From contig NZ_PPEI02000003.1 in the NCBI RefSeq assembly GCF_002899895.1, positions 186,001 through 250,000 on the forward strand: a stretch of 64,000 nt of DNA, given 5' to 3'. A program made the position numbers and the translations under genes. The DNA is from Chryseobacterium oncorhynchi (lineage in GTDB: Bacteria > Bacteroidota > Bacteroidia > Flavobacteriales > Weeksellaceae). Numbering within the stretch: the first letter of the stretch is position 1; each line of letters opens with the position of its first letter. The notes under the pieces were generated by a model. That model had not been told where the DNA came from and ran no database searches. It saw only the letters and a list, made by a program, of their open reading frames with translations. Of this stretch, positions 8,016 to 16,312 are shown in pieces.

Positions 8016-9812
8016 TTACTTTTGTTTTTTAGCCCAAAGTTCCATTTTTCTATTTAAAACTTCCAGTGGAAGACATCCTTGGCTTAGAACTTCATCATGG
8101 AAGCTTGCCAGATTAAACTTGTTTCCAAGCTCTTTCTGATACTTCTCTCTTAGTTCACGTATTCTTAAAGATCCTATCTTATATCCTAAAGCCTGTCCCG
8201 GCATTGCCATATACCTTTCTACTTCAGCCACTGCAGCGCCCTCATCATAAGAAATATTGCTTAGGAAATATTTAATGGCTTCCTCTCTGCTCATTTTACC
8301 TGTGTGTAAACCTGTATCTACAACTAATCTTACTGCTCTCAGCATCTGATCGCTTAGATATCCCATTTTTTGGTAAGGATCTGTGTACAGCCCAAACTCA
8401 GGTCCTAAAGTTTCACAGTAATGCGCCCATCCTTCACCATAAGCACCAAACCATCCGAATCTCATGAATTTAGGAAGTTTTGTATTCTCCTGCTGTAAAG
8501 AAACCTGATAATGATGTCCAGGGATAGCTTCGTGTAAGAAAAGAGATTCCATTCCAGAAGTTACATTGAACTTAGCAGGATCAGGAATCGGAACATAGAA
8601 TATACCTGGTCTTTTCCCATCAGGAGTTCCAGGGATGTATTCTGCGCTTGCACTGGCTTCTCTGAACTTCTCTGTCTGTCTGATCTCAAACTTTGTTTTA
8701 GGAGTTACATTAAACATCGTTTTCAGTTTCGGAGTAATTTTAGTCAAAATACTATTGAATCCATCTAAAACTTCCTTGGAAGTCTTATAAGCCATCGCTT
8801 TTTGATCCGTTTTTACAAAAGTGATAAACTCTTCAAGCGTTCCGGAGAAACCAACTTGTTGCTTTACTTTTTCCATTTCTGCACGAAGCATAGCGACTTG
8901 TTGCAGTCCAACCTTGTTAATTTCCTCTGGTGATTTCTTCGTTGTTGTCCAGCTTTTTACATAATAGCTGTAAATTTCATTTCCATTAGGAAGACTGTTG
9001 TATCCATCAGTATCCCGTCCCTTTGGTAAATATTCTTTTTCCAAAAATGTACCCATTTTGGTATAAGCAGGAATTATTTTTTTGGTGATGGCATCCTTAT
9101 AAAGAGCTGAAAATTTATCTTTTTGAGCCTGAGTAAAGTCTTTTGGAAAATTCTTAACAGGTCCATAGAAAATATTCTTATCCATATCGGAAGATGTGAT
9201 TTCCTCAGATCTCATTTGAGGAATCATTTTGATAATCAATTTCTTAGGAAGAACCACTTTGTTGTTAATTCCCTCACGGAAGTTATCTGTAGCGGCATTC
9301 ATCCATTCCGGGAATTTTTCCATTCTTTTCAGCCAGTCACTATAGTCTTTTTCAGTTTTAAAAGGCTGGCTTCCCTGTCCGCTTCCAAATAAAGGAAAGC
9401 TTAAAGGAAGACCTCCAAACTGTGTGAAAGGAATATATTCAGGGTGATAAGCGTGAGCCTCAATTTTATCTTTTAAAGTATAATCCAAAACATCATAAAC
9501 CACTTTGTCATCATCAGAAAGAGCTTTATAATCTACACTTTCCAGTTGTTTCTGTACAGAATTGTAGAAAGCAATCTCTCCCGATATAAAATCCTTGTCA
9601 ATATTGATGGGAAGTTGATCATTATATCTCAAGTCTCCTTGAGAAGTAGCATCTAATGGATATAGTTTAAGATACTGTTCATAATAGTTGGATGCAATAG
9701 AATCCAGATTGGTAGGGGTCACCTTGGTGAGAGGAGAATCAGTTTTTTTGCACGAGGCAAGACCAATCAATAATCCTAGTCCTAGAATACTTTTCGATAA
9801 AATATTTTTCAT
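8016..9812 (-). CDS. DUF885 family lipoprotein (putative metallopeptidase)
   Basis: Exported lipoprotein: signal peptide with lipobox GLASC, then KK. The C-terminal half contains SLFLHEAIPGHHYQ and GEGWAHYCETLG, which are the conserved blocks of DUF885; HExxxGHH plus the downstream E resembles a zinc-peptidase site, and members are usually annotated as probable peptidases. YDEGAAVAEVERYMAMPGQALGYKIG is another family block. Length 598 is normal. The aspartate/lysine-rich residues after the lipidated cysteine do not reveal which membrane it goes to. Expressed as a single gene from the TATTTTTG box just upstream. Confidence 0.88.
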   Translation of the reverse strand: MKNILSKSILGLGLLIGLASCKKTDSPLTKVTPTNLDSIASNYYEQYLKLYPLDATSQGDLRYNDQLPINIDKDFISGEIAFYNSVQKQLESVDYKALSDDDKVVYDVLDYTLKDKIEAHAYHPEYIPFTQFGGLPLSFPLFGSGQGSQPFKTEKDYSDWLKRMEKFPEWMNAATDNFREGINNKVVLPKKLIIKMIPQMRSEEITSSDMDKNIFYGPVKNFPKDFTQAQKDKFSALYKDAITKKIIPAYTKMGTFLEKEYLPKGRDTDGYNSLPNGNEIYSYYVKSWTTTKKSPEEINKVGLQQVAMLRAEMEKVKQQVGFSGTLEEFITFVKTDQKAMAYKTSKEVLDGFNSILTKITPKLKTMFNVTPKTKFEIRQTEKFREASASAEYIPGTPDGKRPGIFYVPIPDPAKFNVTSGMESLFLHEAIPGHHYQVSLQQENTKLPKFMRFGWFGAYGEGWAHYCETLGPEFGLYTDPYQKMGYLSDQMLRAVRLVVDTGLHTGKMSREEAIKYFLSNISYDEGAAVAEVERYMAMPGQALGYKIGSLRIRELREKYQKELGNKFNLASFHDEVLSQGCLPLEVLNRKMELWAKKQK

Positions 9813-9831
9813 TTTCAGAATCTTTATGTAA

Positions 9832-9839
9832 CAAAAATA
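9832..9839 (-). promoter_or_regulatory. -7 box (TATTTTTG) for the DUF885 gene
   Basis: Exact TAnnTTTG on the minus strand, 20 bp before the start codon; no clear -33 TTG seen. Confidence 0.45.
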
Positions 9840-9924
9840 AGTATTATTGGGTGATTCCTATCATTGTACTGATTGATTTTGAAAAAATATTTTTCAAAAT
9901 CCTTTTCACTTTGAATCAATTTTT

Positions 9925-9932
9925 TATCTTTG
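9925..9932 (+). promoter_or_regulatory. -7 box (TATCTTTG) for the gene at 9982
   Basis: Exact TAnnTTTG on the plus strand, 50 bp before the start of the acidic hypothetical protein. Confidence 0.45.
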
Positions 9933-9981
9933 TTGAAAACGTTTAACAATCATATTATTACAGTTCTTTTTTTAAGAAATA

Positions 9982-10443
9982 ATGAAAGGGATTTTAAAAA
10001 TTTACCATCCGGAGGAAACGCTAAAGTACAATATCAGAAATACTTATTGTAAAGCAGTTTACAGCAACCAACAACATTTTTTAGAGGTTGAAATTATAAC
10101 GGATGACGGGTTGGATCATGTAGATGATGATTCATTACAATACAATTTTCCTCAGCTTTCACTTGAGGTTTTCGATTTTCCTATCGACTCTGGGGAGATA
10201 GAAGGAAAAACTATCAAAATCAATGACTCTGACGACGAAACCTATACGGAAGTAGACTTGTTCGATGATGAAGATGCTTATATCTATGATAATGAGCTTC
10301 TTTTTGAGAAGAACGAGGAGGGGGAACTCCAGGTAATCTGGAAAGGGACCATTGATGATTTTTATACCGGATCAGATACGCCGATTCCTTTTAGGTTAAA
10401 ATGCGAATTCAGGCAGGATGACATTGTGCTAGACGAAGACTAA
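9982..10443 (+). CDS. Acidic hypothetical protein
   Basis: I do not recognise a family. The 153 residues have no signal peptide or membrane segment and are strongly acidic, with DDGLDHVDDDSL, NDSDDETYTEVDLFDDEDAY and a terminal DDIVLDED. The pattern of alternating hydrophobic residues suggests beta strands. It has its own promoter box and is followed by a strong hairpin, so it is probably transcribed alone, ahead of the tolQ/tolR/tonB-like genes. Only structural prediction or expression data could suggest a role. Confidence 0.7.
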   Translation: MKGILKIYHPEETLKYNIRNTYCKAVYSNQQHFLEVEIITDDGLDHVDDDSLQYNFPQLSLEVFDFPIDSGEIEGKTIKINDSDDETYTEVDLFDDEDAYIYDNELLFEKNEEGELQVIWKGTIDDFYTGSDTPIPFRLKCEFRQDDIVLDED

Positions 10444-10470
10444 GAGCAATCTCTAATCTTTTTATAAAAT

Positions 10471-10508
10471 CAAATTTCTTTTCAAAATCTCTTTTGGAAA
10501 GAAATTTG
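10471..10508 (+). terminator. Strong hairpin, likely terminator
   Basis: CAAATTTCTTTTCAAAA and TTTTGGAAAGAAATTTG pair over 17 bp (one G-U) around TCTC. The U-run after it is weak, so it could also be a processing or stability hairpin. Confidence 0.5.
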
Positions 10509-10580
10509 CTATTTACCAATTCTAACAAACTTTAAGTTGTTTTTAAGCAATTTTTAAGATATCAATTCATAATATTCCAC

Positions 10581-10588
10581 TACATTTG
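10581..10588 (+). promoter_or_regulatory. -7 box (TACATTTG) for the tolQ-like operon
   Basis: Exact TAnnTTTG 30 bp before the start of the MotA/TolQ/ExbB gene. Confidence 0.5.
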
Positions 10589-10618
10589 TCGTTGAAACTT
10601 TAATAAAATTCACATTTA

Positions 10619-11323
10619 ATGCTGTTAACGGAACTTTCTCAGATTTTATTTGCACAGATTGCTACACCTGCTGTTGCCACAGACAATTTAGAATTTTCAT
10701 TTTGGAAAATCATGTTCCATGGAGGAGCTTTCGCTAAAATAGTGATGGGAACCGTATTGGTGCTTGGAGTATTCTCTTTATATCTGTTTTTTGAAAGATT
10801 CTTCTTTATCAAGAGATTAACTTCAAAAACAGATTCTAATTTCATGAATAATATTGAAGATTTTATCAAAGAAGGAAAGATAGAAGCAGCGGCAGATTAT
10901 TGTAAAACACAGAATTCTCCAGAGGGTAGAATCCTTGAAAAGGGAATCTCAAGATTAGGGCGTCCTGTTTCTGATATTGTAAGTGCTATGGAATCCCAAG
11001 CTCAGGTAGAAGTTGCCAATATGGAAAAAAACCTGAACCTTTTGGCTGTAGTTCCAAGTATTGCTCCGATGTTAGGACTTTTAGGAACTGTAATCGGGAT
11101 GATTATTGCTTTCTTTAATTTATCTCATGCAACAGGATCTTTCTCGCCAAAAACACTTTCGGAGGGTATTTATACTGCGTTAGGACAAACGGCGGTGGGT
11201 CTTGCGGTGGCAATTCCTGCAAATTTCTGTTATAATATTCTTTTAACAAAAATTGATAAATTTGTATTAAAGGCTCAGAATATGTCAGGTGAATTTTTAG
11301 ACCTTATCAACAAACCTTTATAA
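10619..11323 (+). CDS. MotA/TolQ/ExbB proton channel protein
   Basis: Inner-membrane proton channel subunit that powers outer-membrane processes together with the TolR/ExbD partner. Three membrane segments are visible: IVMGTVLVLGVFSLYLFF near residue 45, and the conserved pair LAVVPSIAPMLGLLGTVIG and TALGQTAVGLAVAIPANF in the second half. Length 234 is normal. The next two genes encode the TolR/ExbD and TonB-like partners, making one operon. Whether the set works as Tol (cell division) or as TonB energiser cannot be decided from the sequence. Confidence 0.93.
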   Translation: MLLTELSQILFAQIATPAVATDNLEFSFWKIMFHGGAFAKIVMGTVLVLGVFSLYLFFERFFFIKRLTSKTDSNFMNNIEDFIKEGKIEAAADYCKTQNSPEGRILEKGISRLGRPVSDIVSAMESQAQVEVANMEKNLNLLAVVPSIAPMLGLLGTVIGMIIAFFNLSHATGSFSPKTLSEGIYTALGQTAVGLAVAIPANFCYNILLTKIDKFVLKAQNMSGEFLDLINKPL

Positions 11324-11417
11324 ATCTTTCTTATGAAATCGCTCTGAGAATAGCTCTTTTTAGAGAATCATTAATTAAGCGATTCCATCTGACCATTAAA
11401 AATATTAGAATAAACAG

Positions 11418-11816
11418 ATGAAAATTCAGAGAAGAAATAAAGCGAACCCGGAGTTCAGTTTAGCTGCGATGACAGATGTTATCCTGTTGATGCTGATCTT
11501 CTTTATGATTACGTCATCTGCGGCCAATCAGAGTGCAATAGATGTGAATCTTCCGAAAGCCGGTGCCGTTGATGACAATATTCCAAATCCTTTGACGGTA
11601 AGTATTAAACCTGATGGATCATATTTTGTAGATGATAATCCGGTGAATAAAGGAGAATTGGAACAGATTATCGTTGATAAGTTAACCAATCAGACCAATA
11701 AGTCTTTCACGATCAGAGCAGACGAAAATACCATGCATAAAGATGTGGTTTTTGCTATGGAAATCGCTGAAAAACATAAATTTAACATTGCGATTGCAAC
11801 AGTTAAGGATAAATAA
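11418..11816 (+). CDS. ExbD/TolR biopolymer transport protein
   Basis: Partner of the proton channel. A short cytosolic N-terminus (MKIQRRNKANPEFSLAAM) is followed by one membrane helix TDVILLMLIFFMITSS, in which the aspartate of the MTD motif is the residue that carries the proton in this family. The remaining 90 residues form the periplasmic domain (FTIRADENTMHKDVV). Length 132 is standard. It lies between the TolQ-like and TonB-like genes. Confidence 0.93.
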   Translation: MKIQRRNKANPEFSLAAMTDVILLMLIFFMITSSAANQSAIDVNLPKAGAVDDNIPNPLTVSIKPDGSYFVDDNPVNKGELEQIIVDKLTNQTNKSFTIRADENTMHKDVVFAMEIAEKHKFNIAIATVKDK

Positions 11817-11839
11817 TAAATAGTAAGAATCATTTTTAG

Positions 11840-12730
11840 ATGAGAAGCTATACAGCAAACAAAAGCGAGGAGAACCGAGACCGGATAAAGAGTGCAATAC
11901 TCTCTATTCTTATTTGGTGTGGCATTTTGCTTTTTGTTTTTTTATATAAGTTAAAACCTGAGCTTGATAAGGATCCTGAAGTTATTACTACAATGTTGGT
12001 GAACTTCGGAGACAACAGGAATGGAAATGGAATTGAAGAGCCTGCGGAGCAACCAGGAAGTTTAGCAGCTGCTACAGAAGAAGTGACACCAGAGCCTATA
12101 GAAACTCCCGTTACTGAAACAAAGACAGTGGTAAAACCGGAACCAATTCCTGTACCTGAGCCAAAGAAAATTGAAGCTAAAGAAAAGGTAATCACTGGGA
12201 ATAATTCAAAAAATACAGTTCCTAAAAAGGAGGAATCCAAAAAGACAGAAAAAAAAGAGGCTACTAGTACAGCCGCTTCTAAAAATACAAAAAAAGCAGG
12301 AGCAACCACAGCCAATTCTAAAACAGGAAATGGTGATGGAAAAGGGAATGCAGCTATTGGAAATCTAATTAAAGGAAGAGGAACAAAAGCAGGAAGTCAA
12401 GGTACTGGAGATGGAATTGGTAATGCAGGAGATCCCCTGGGTGGCGACGGAAATGGAGACAGCAAAGTGGGGATTGACAGAAAACTTGTTGGATATATTC
12501 CGGGGACGATGGGACGAGGAGGAGCACAGCCTTCTCACAGCTGTACAGCAAGCGGATCTATTACCATTGCATATACTGTAGATAAAGCGGGAAATGTGGT
12601 TTCAGCAAGAAGATTAGGGGGAGTTTCAGATCCCTGTGTGTCATCTACATCTGTATCTTGGGTTAAGAAGTATGTAAAAGCAGAAAAAGCCAATACATCT
12701 TCCACCGGATCTTATAAGATTACATTCTAA
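11840..12730 (+). CDS. TonB/TolA-like energy transducer
   Basis: Bridges the inner-membrane proton channel to the outer membrane. A single helix near residues 18-36 (AILSILIWCGILLFVFLY) is followed by a long periplasmic linker: first Pro/Glu-rich (EPIPVPEPKKIEAKEK), then Lys/Ala-rich, then Gly-rich (GNGDGKGNAAIGN). The C-terminal 65 residues, with SITIAYTVDKAGNVVSARRLGG and SWVKKYVKA, resemble a TonB/TolA C-terminal domain, with a cysteine pair (HSCTASG, DPCVSS) that could form a disulfide. It is the last gene of the operon and ends at a bidirectional terminator. Confidence 0.8.
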   Translation: MRSYTANKSEENRDRIKSAILSILIWCGILLFVFLYKLKPELDKDPEVITTMLVNFGDNRNGNGIEEPAEQPGSLAAATEEVTPEPIETPVTETKTVVKPEPIPVPEPKKIEAKEKVITGNNSKNTVPKKEESKKTEKKEATSTAASKNTKKAGATTANSKTGNGDGKGNAAIGNLIKGRGTKAGSQGTGDGIGNAGDPLGGDGNGDSKVGIDRKLVGYIPGTMGRGGAQPSHSCTASGSITIAYTVDKAGNVVSARRLGGVSDPCVSSTSVSWVKKYVKAEKANTSSTGSYKITF

Positions 12731-12736
12731 AAATAC

Positions 12737-12761
12737 AAAAGCACTTTATTCAAGTGCTTTT
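12737..12761. terminator. Bidirectional terminator
   Basis: AAAAGCACTT and AAGTGCTTTT form a perfect 10-bp stem with loop TATTC, followed by T-runs in both directions. It overlaps the stop codon of the minus-strand gene at 12746. Confidence 0.8.
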
Positions 12762-13138
12762 TTTAATTCGTTAATTCTATTGATAATGGGAAGAGCAAAG
12801 ATTCCACTGGTTTGAAGATATTGCTCATAGAATGTTTTTGCTTTATCCTGGAAGTCTTTATTTTGATCTTCTCTGCTCTTAAAGTAGAATAGGTTCCCTA
12901 ACATTTCATAATAGTCTTTATGATCTCTTTCCTGTCTTTCGTTGACCATTTCAATCAGTTCTTCCTTAGTCTTGGAGGAAATCTCTGTGAAACTTATCTT
13001 GAAAATATCTCTCATCAGAGTATCAAAATCCAGTTCTTTCTGCATTAAGCTTTCTTCAGGTTTATCCAGGATCAGTTTTTCTAATGCTTGAGTCAATTGG
13101 CGGATAAGCCTTAGGGTGAATTCTTTATCTGTAATCAT
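12746..13138 (-). CDS. Helical hypothetical protein
   Basis: I do not recognise the family with certainty. The 130 residues are predicted mostly alpha-helical and charged (FTLRLIRQLTQALEKLIL, SSKTKEELIEMVNERQERDH, FQDKAKTFYEQYLQ). There is no signal peptide, membrane helix or cysteine. MITDKEFTLRLIRQLTQAL recalls small tetratricopeptide-like DUF proteins known in Firmicutes, but this is only a resemblance. It is 64 bases downstream of the SpmAB-like gene on the same strand and may be cotranscribed with it. Confidence 0.7.
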   Translation of the reverse strand: MITDKEFTLRLIRQLTQALEKLILDKPEESLMQKELDFDTLMRDIFKISFTEISSKTKEELIEMVNERQERDHKDYYEMLGNLFYFKSREDQNKDFQDKAKTFYEQYLQTSGIFALPIINRINELKKALE

Positions 13139-13202
13139 AATGGATTTAATGTTTTGAGTTTAATGTTTAAAATTAATAGAATCTGCTCAATGGGTAACTT
13201 TA

Positions 13203-14606
13203 TTAAGCAAAAAATAAATAAGCCAACGCAATTGCAGTAATAACACCTACTAAATCAGCCAAAAGCATGGCGATTACCGTGTATCTGGTATTCTTTATGG
13301 CTACGGCCCCAAAGTATACTGCAATCACATAAAATGTAGTATCTGAGCTTCCCTGAAGTACCGCTGCTAATTTCCCTTGGAAACTATCTGCTCCGAATGT
13401 TGCCATTGTATCAACCATCATTCCTCTTGCTCCGGAACCGGATAAAGGTTTGATTAAGGCTGTTGGAAGTCCGTCTACAAATCTTGGATCCAAGTGAGCT
13501 ACATTGGCAACCCATTTCATTCCATCAATGATAACATCAAAAACACCGGAAGTTCTTAAAAGTGAAATAGCGATCAGCATTCCAACTAAATAAGGAATAA
13601 TCTTTACGCAGGTAGTGAAACCCTCTTTAGCACCCTCAATAAAGGCATCAAAAACGTTGATCTTCTTATAAACGGCCCCAAGTATGATAGCAAGGAAAAT
13701 AAAAAGAATAAGACCGTTACTTAATATTTTGCTGAAATCATCAAGTTCATCCTTGCTCAATTGTACTAAATACACCACCAATAATGCAATAATTGCTGAG
13801 ATTCCACCTACATAGGCAATAACCACAGGACGGAGAAGATTGATCTTTTGGTATAATGAAACAATAATCATAGCTGCTAAAGTTGCCGCGAAAGTAGCGA
13901 TCATACATGGCAGGAAAATATCAGTAGGGGTTTTGGAACCCATAGAAGCCCTGATTGCAATAATAGATACGGGAATCAAAGTCATTCCACCAGCATGGAG
14001 ACAAAGAAACATGATCTGTGAATTACTGGCTGTATCTTTGTTAGGGTTGAGAGTCTGGAGGCTTTCCATTGCTTTTAATCCAAATGGTGTTGCCGCATTA
14101 TCCAGTCCAAGAAGATTGGCGCTGAAGTTCATCAGCATATGCCCGAATGCCGGGTGGTTTTTAGGAATATCCGGAAATAATTTGGAGAAAAAAGGTTGAA
14201 TAAACCTGCTTAAAAGATTAATTCCTCCCGCTTTTTCAGCAATACTCATGAAACCCATGAAGAGCGTCATGATTCCGATCAGTCCAATACAGATTTTTAC
14301 AGCTGTTTCCGAAGTTCCGATAACACCATCTGCTTCCTGAACACGGTAAACATTTACATTCTGCTTTAGTGAATCTGTTTTATAATGAATTCTGCTGTCT
14401 GCAAAATCATTCTTTTTCATCAGGCTGTCCTTTACAATGGGAGAGAGGGTAGTCATGGGTTGTGATGCAATCTTCACCGTATCACCGCCTTTTCCTACCA
14501 CCATATCATTGAAAATGGTTTTGTAATGGCTTGACGAAATGTATTTTATACTGGCAATGGCAATGGCGATAATAATAAAAGCCGACCAAATTCTGCTGAG
14601 AACCAT
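13203..14606 (-). CDS. Nucleoside-recognition (Gate) membrane protein, SpmA-SpmB fusion type
   Basis: Polytopic inner-membrane protein with two copies of the nucleoside-recognition/Gate domain, corresponding to a fusion of SpmA and SpmB of spore formers. The first half contains MGFMSIAEKAGGINLLSRFI and LLGLDNAATPFGLKAM; the second half contains GSGARGMMVDTMATFGADSF and LQGSSDTTFYVIAVYFGAVAI. After the first helix there is a periplasmic insert of about 90 residues. Length 467 fits such fusions, which are widespread in non-sporulating Bacteroidota. The substrate is not known. Confidence 0.88.
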   Translation of the reverse strand: MVLSRIWSAFIIIAIAIASIKYISSSHYKTIFNDMVVGKGGDTVKIASQPMTTLSPIVKDSLMKKNDFADSRIHYKTDSLKQNVNVYRVQEADGVIGTSETAVKICIGLIGIMTLFMGFMSIAEKAGGINLLSRFIQPFFSKLFPDIPKNHPAFGHMLMNFSANLLGLDNAATPFGLKAMESLQTLNPNKDTASNSQIMFLCLHAGGMTLIPVSIIAIRASMGSKTPTDIFLPCMIATFAATLAAMIIVSLYQKINLLRPVVIAYVGGISAIIALLVVYLVQLSKDELDDFSKILSNGLILFIFLAIILGAVYKKINVFDAFIEGAKEGFTTCVKIIPYLVGMLIAISLLRTSGVFDVIIDGMKWVANVAHLDPRFVDGLPTALIKPLSGSGARGMMVDTMATFGADSFQGKLAAVLQGSSDTTFYVIAVYFGAVAIKNTRYTVIAMLLADLVGVITAIALAYLFFA

Positions 14607-14796
14607 TCGATTGATTTAATTGTTTAAACTTATCAAAAATACTTTAAACTGCAAAAGGCGCGAAAGAATAAAACACGTAAGCTTTTGAAAATCTTTAATT
14701 TTCATCCAATGAGTGCTTTTTATGAAGCGTAGTATTGAACTTCTTTTAGAGTTCTAAAGTGTTTTTGAATAGGGTTTGTGGTTAAAATAAATGTAT

Positions 14797-15306
14797 TTAC
14801 TCTTCCAGATAAACGAGATATCCCTCGAAATCATCATCCAGATTTTTCAAGACTTTGGCATCATCCATTTTTTTGATTAATCCTTCTATAAAGAAACTTT
14901 TTTCAAAAAACTGACGGTGAATTCCTGGCAGAAGCTCCATAAAGTAATCCATTCCCACTTTATTGTTATGAAGGTCCATTTTGGTTTCTAAAGGTTGGTT
15001 GGGGAATAGCTCTTCATGCATATCTGTTATTTTCTTACAGAAATCCAATGCTTTTTTAGGGGATGAAACCTTGCTGCAATACATAATAATAAAACAGCAC
15101 CAAAGCGCATGTCTGAAAGCGTTTCCTATCCCATTATTGGACGCCGTTGCAGGAAATTTTTTTTGTGCTATTGTGAATGCTTTTACAGTAGCATGAAAGC
15201 TGAGAATTGCGAAAAGAGGATGTGGAAGAATAAGCGATAAAAGACGGATTATCTTTTTAAAGCTCATACTTCGGATGGTATTGAAAAATATCTTAAAAGT
15301 CCTCAT
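14797..15306 (-). CDS. DUF6973-type membrane-associated protein
   Basis: The central GIGNAFRHALWCCFI and the later DLHNNKVGMDYFMEL are conserved blocks I associate with DUF6973, proteins often found with, or inside, wall- or toxin-related proteins and thought to be possible hydrolases because of the conserved histidines (FRHALW, MHEELF, DLHNN). The N-terminus has a hydrophobic stretch (LLSLILPHPLFAILSF) that may be a membrane anchor. Length 169. Lone gene, 54 bases downstream of accD in the same direction but separated by a terminator. Confidence 0.65.
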   Translation of the reverse strand: MRTFKIFFNTIRSMSFKKIIRLLSLILPHPLFAILSFHATVKAFTIAQKKFPATASNNGIGNAFRHALWCCFIIMYCSKVSSPKKALDFCKKITDMHEELFPNQPLETKMDLHNNKVGMDYFMELLPGIHRQFFEKSFFIEGLIKKMDDAKVLKNLDDDFEGYLVYLEE

Positions 15307-15310
15307 AAAT

Positions 15311-15339
15311 AAAAATCTCTCCCCAATTAGAGAGAGATT
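15311..15339 (-). terminator. Terminator after accD
   Basis: AATCTCTC (15314-15321) pairs with GAGAGATT (15332-15339), followed on the minus strand by TTTATTT. Confidence 0.7.
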
Positions 15340-15360
15340 GTATTGTTTTTGTTACAGAAA

Positions 15361-16215
15361 TTATGCTTTTACCGCTAATAAATTAACTGTTTTCGCAACA
15401 ACATCCTGAATTTCAGTTCTTTTTACGATGAAGTCTACAAATCCTTTTTCCTGTAGGAATTCAGATGTCTGGAATCCTTCCGGTAAATCTCTACCGATAG
15501 TTTCACGGATTACTCTTGGTCCTGCAAAGCCGATTAAGGCTTTTGGTTCAGCCATAATGATATCAGCCGTCATAGCGAAAGAAGCAGTGATTCCACCGAA
15601 AGTAGGGTCACAAAGGTAAGCGATATACAAAAGTCCCGCTTCTGAAAGCTGAGCAAGTTTAGCCTGTACTTTAGCTAACTGCATTAGGGAATAAGTTGCT
15701 TCCTGCATTCTTGCTCCTCCGGACTGGCAAATGATCATGTAAGGAAGTCTGTGTTTGATACAATAATCAATCGCTCTTCTGATCTTTTCTCCCATTACAG
15801 AGCCTAAAGAACCTCCGATAAAAGCAAAATCCATACAAGAAACTACCATTTCAGTTCCTTTTACAGTTCCTACAGCATTTCTGATAGAGTCTGTAAGTTT
15901 TGTCTTTGCTTTTACTTCTTTTAAACGGTCTTTATAAGCCTTTGTATCCTTAAAGTTTAAGATATCAATACTTTCAACATGGGCATCCAGTTCAGTAAAT
16001 TTACCGCCGTCAAAAAGGATATCAAAAAATTCCGCACTTCCTATTCTCACATGAAATCCGTCTTCAGGAGAAACATAGTTATTTCTCTTTAGTTCATCGT
16101 GTTCCACAACTTTTCCAGATGGAGTCTGATGCCATAGGCCTTTAGGAACGTCCTTTTTTTCATCAGTAGAGGTGGTAATGTTTTTTGCTTTTCTTTTAAA
16201 CCAGTCGAATGCCAT
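15361..16215 (-). CDS. accD: Acetyl-CoA carboxylase carboxyltransferase subunit beta, zinc ribbon missing
   Basis: Transfers the carboxyl group from biotin to acetyl-CoA in the first step of fatty acid synthesis, as partner of AccA. The crotonase-like core is intact: [42 protein letters not shown] and [12 protein letters not shown]. Length 284. In E. coli AccD the N-terminus has a four-cysteine zinc ribbon; here the equivalent stretch [20 protein letters not shown] and what follows carries no cysteine. I recall the same loss in other flavobacterial AccD proteins. The gene lies downstream of fbaA, with a large hairpin between them. Confidence 0.93.
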   Translation of the reverse strand: MAFDWFKRKAKNITTSTDEKKDVPKGLWHQTPSGKVVEHDELKRNNYVSPEDGFHVRIGSAEFFDILFDGGKFTELDAHVESIDILNFKDTKAYKDRLKEVKAKTKLTDSIRNAVGTVKGTEMVVSCMDFAFIGGSLGSVMGEKIRRAIDYCIKHRLPYMIICQSGGARMQEATYSLMQLAKVQAKLAQLSEAGLLYIAYLCDPTFGGITASFAMTADIIMAEPKALIGFAGPRVIRETIGRDLPEGFQTSEFLQEKGFVDFIVKRTEIQDVVAKTVNLLAVKA

Positions 16216-16245
16216 TTTGTATTGTATTAATGTACCGTGTATAAT

Positions 16246-16301
16246 GTAAAATGTATAAAAAACAAAGCATTATCAATTACTTTGTGCTTTATACATTTTA
16301 C
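16246..16301. repeat. Large inverted repeat between fbaA and accD
   Basis: GTAAAATGTATAAA (16246-16259) and TTTATACATTTTAC (16288-16301) form a perfect 14-bp stem; an inner pair ACAAAG/CTTTGT extends it. It lies 11 bases after the fbaA stop and 30 bases before accD. It may end fbaA transcription, or be a small mobile or dispersed repeat, since related AT-rich words also occur at 31601-31624. Confidence 0.6.
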
Positions 16302-16312
16302 TTTTACAAATT

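Noticed and set aside
11848-12315. 155-codon frame opposite the TonB-like gene
   Set aside because: Low-complexity Ser/Val-rich mirror of a Lys/Pro/Glu-rich linker.
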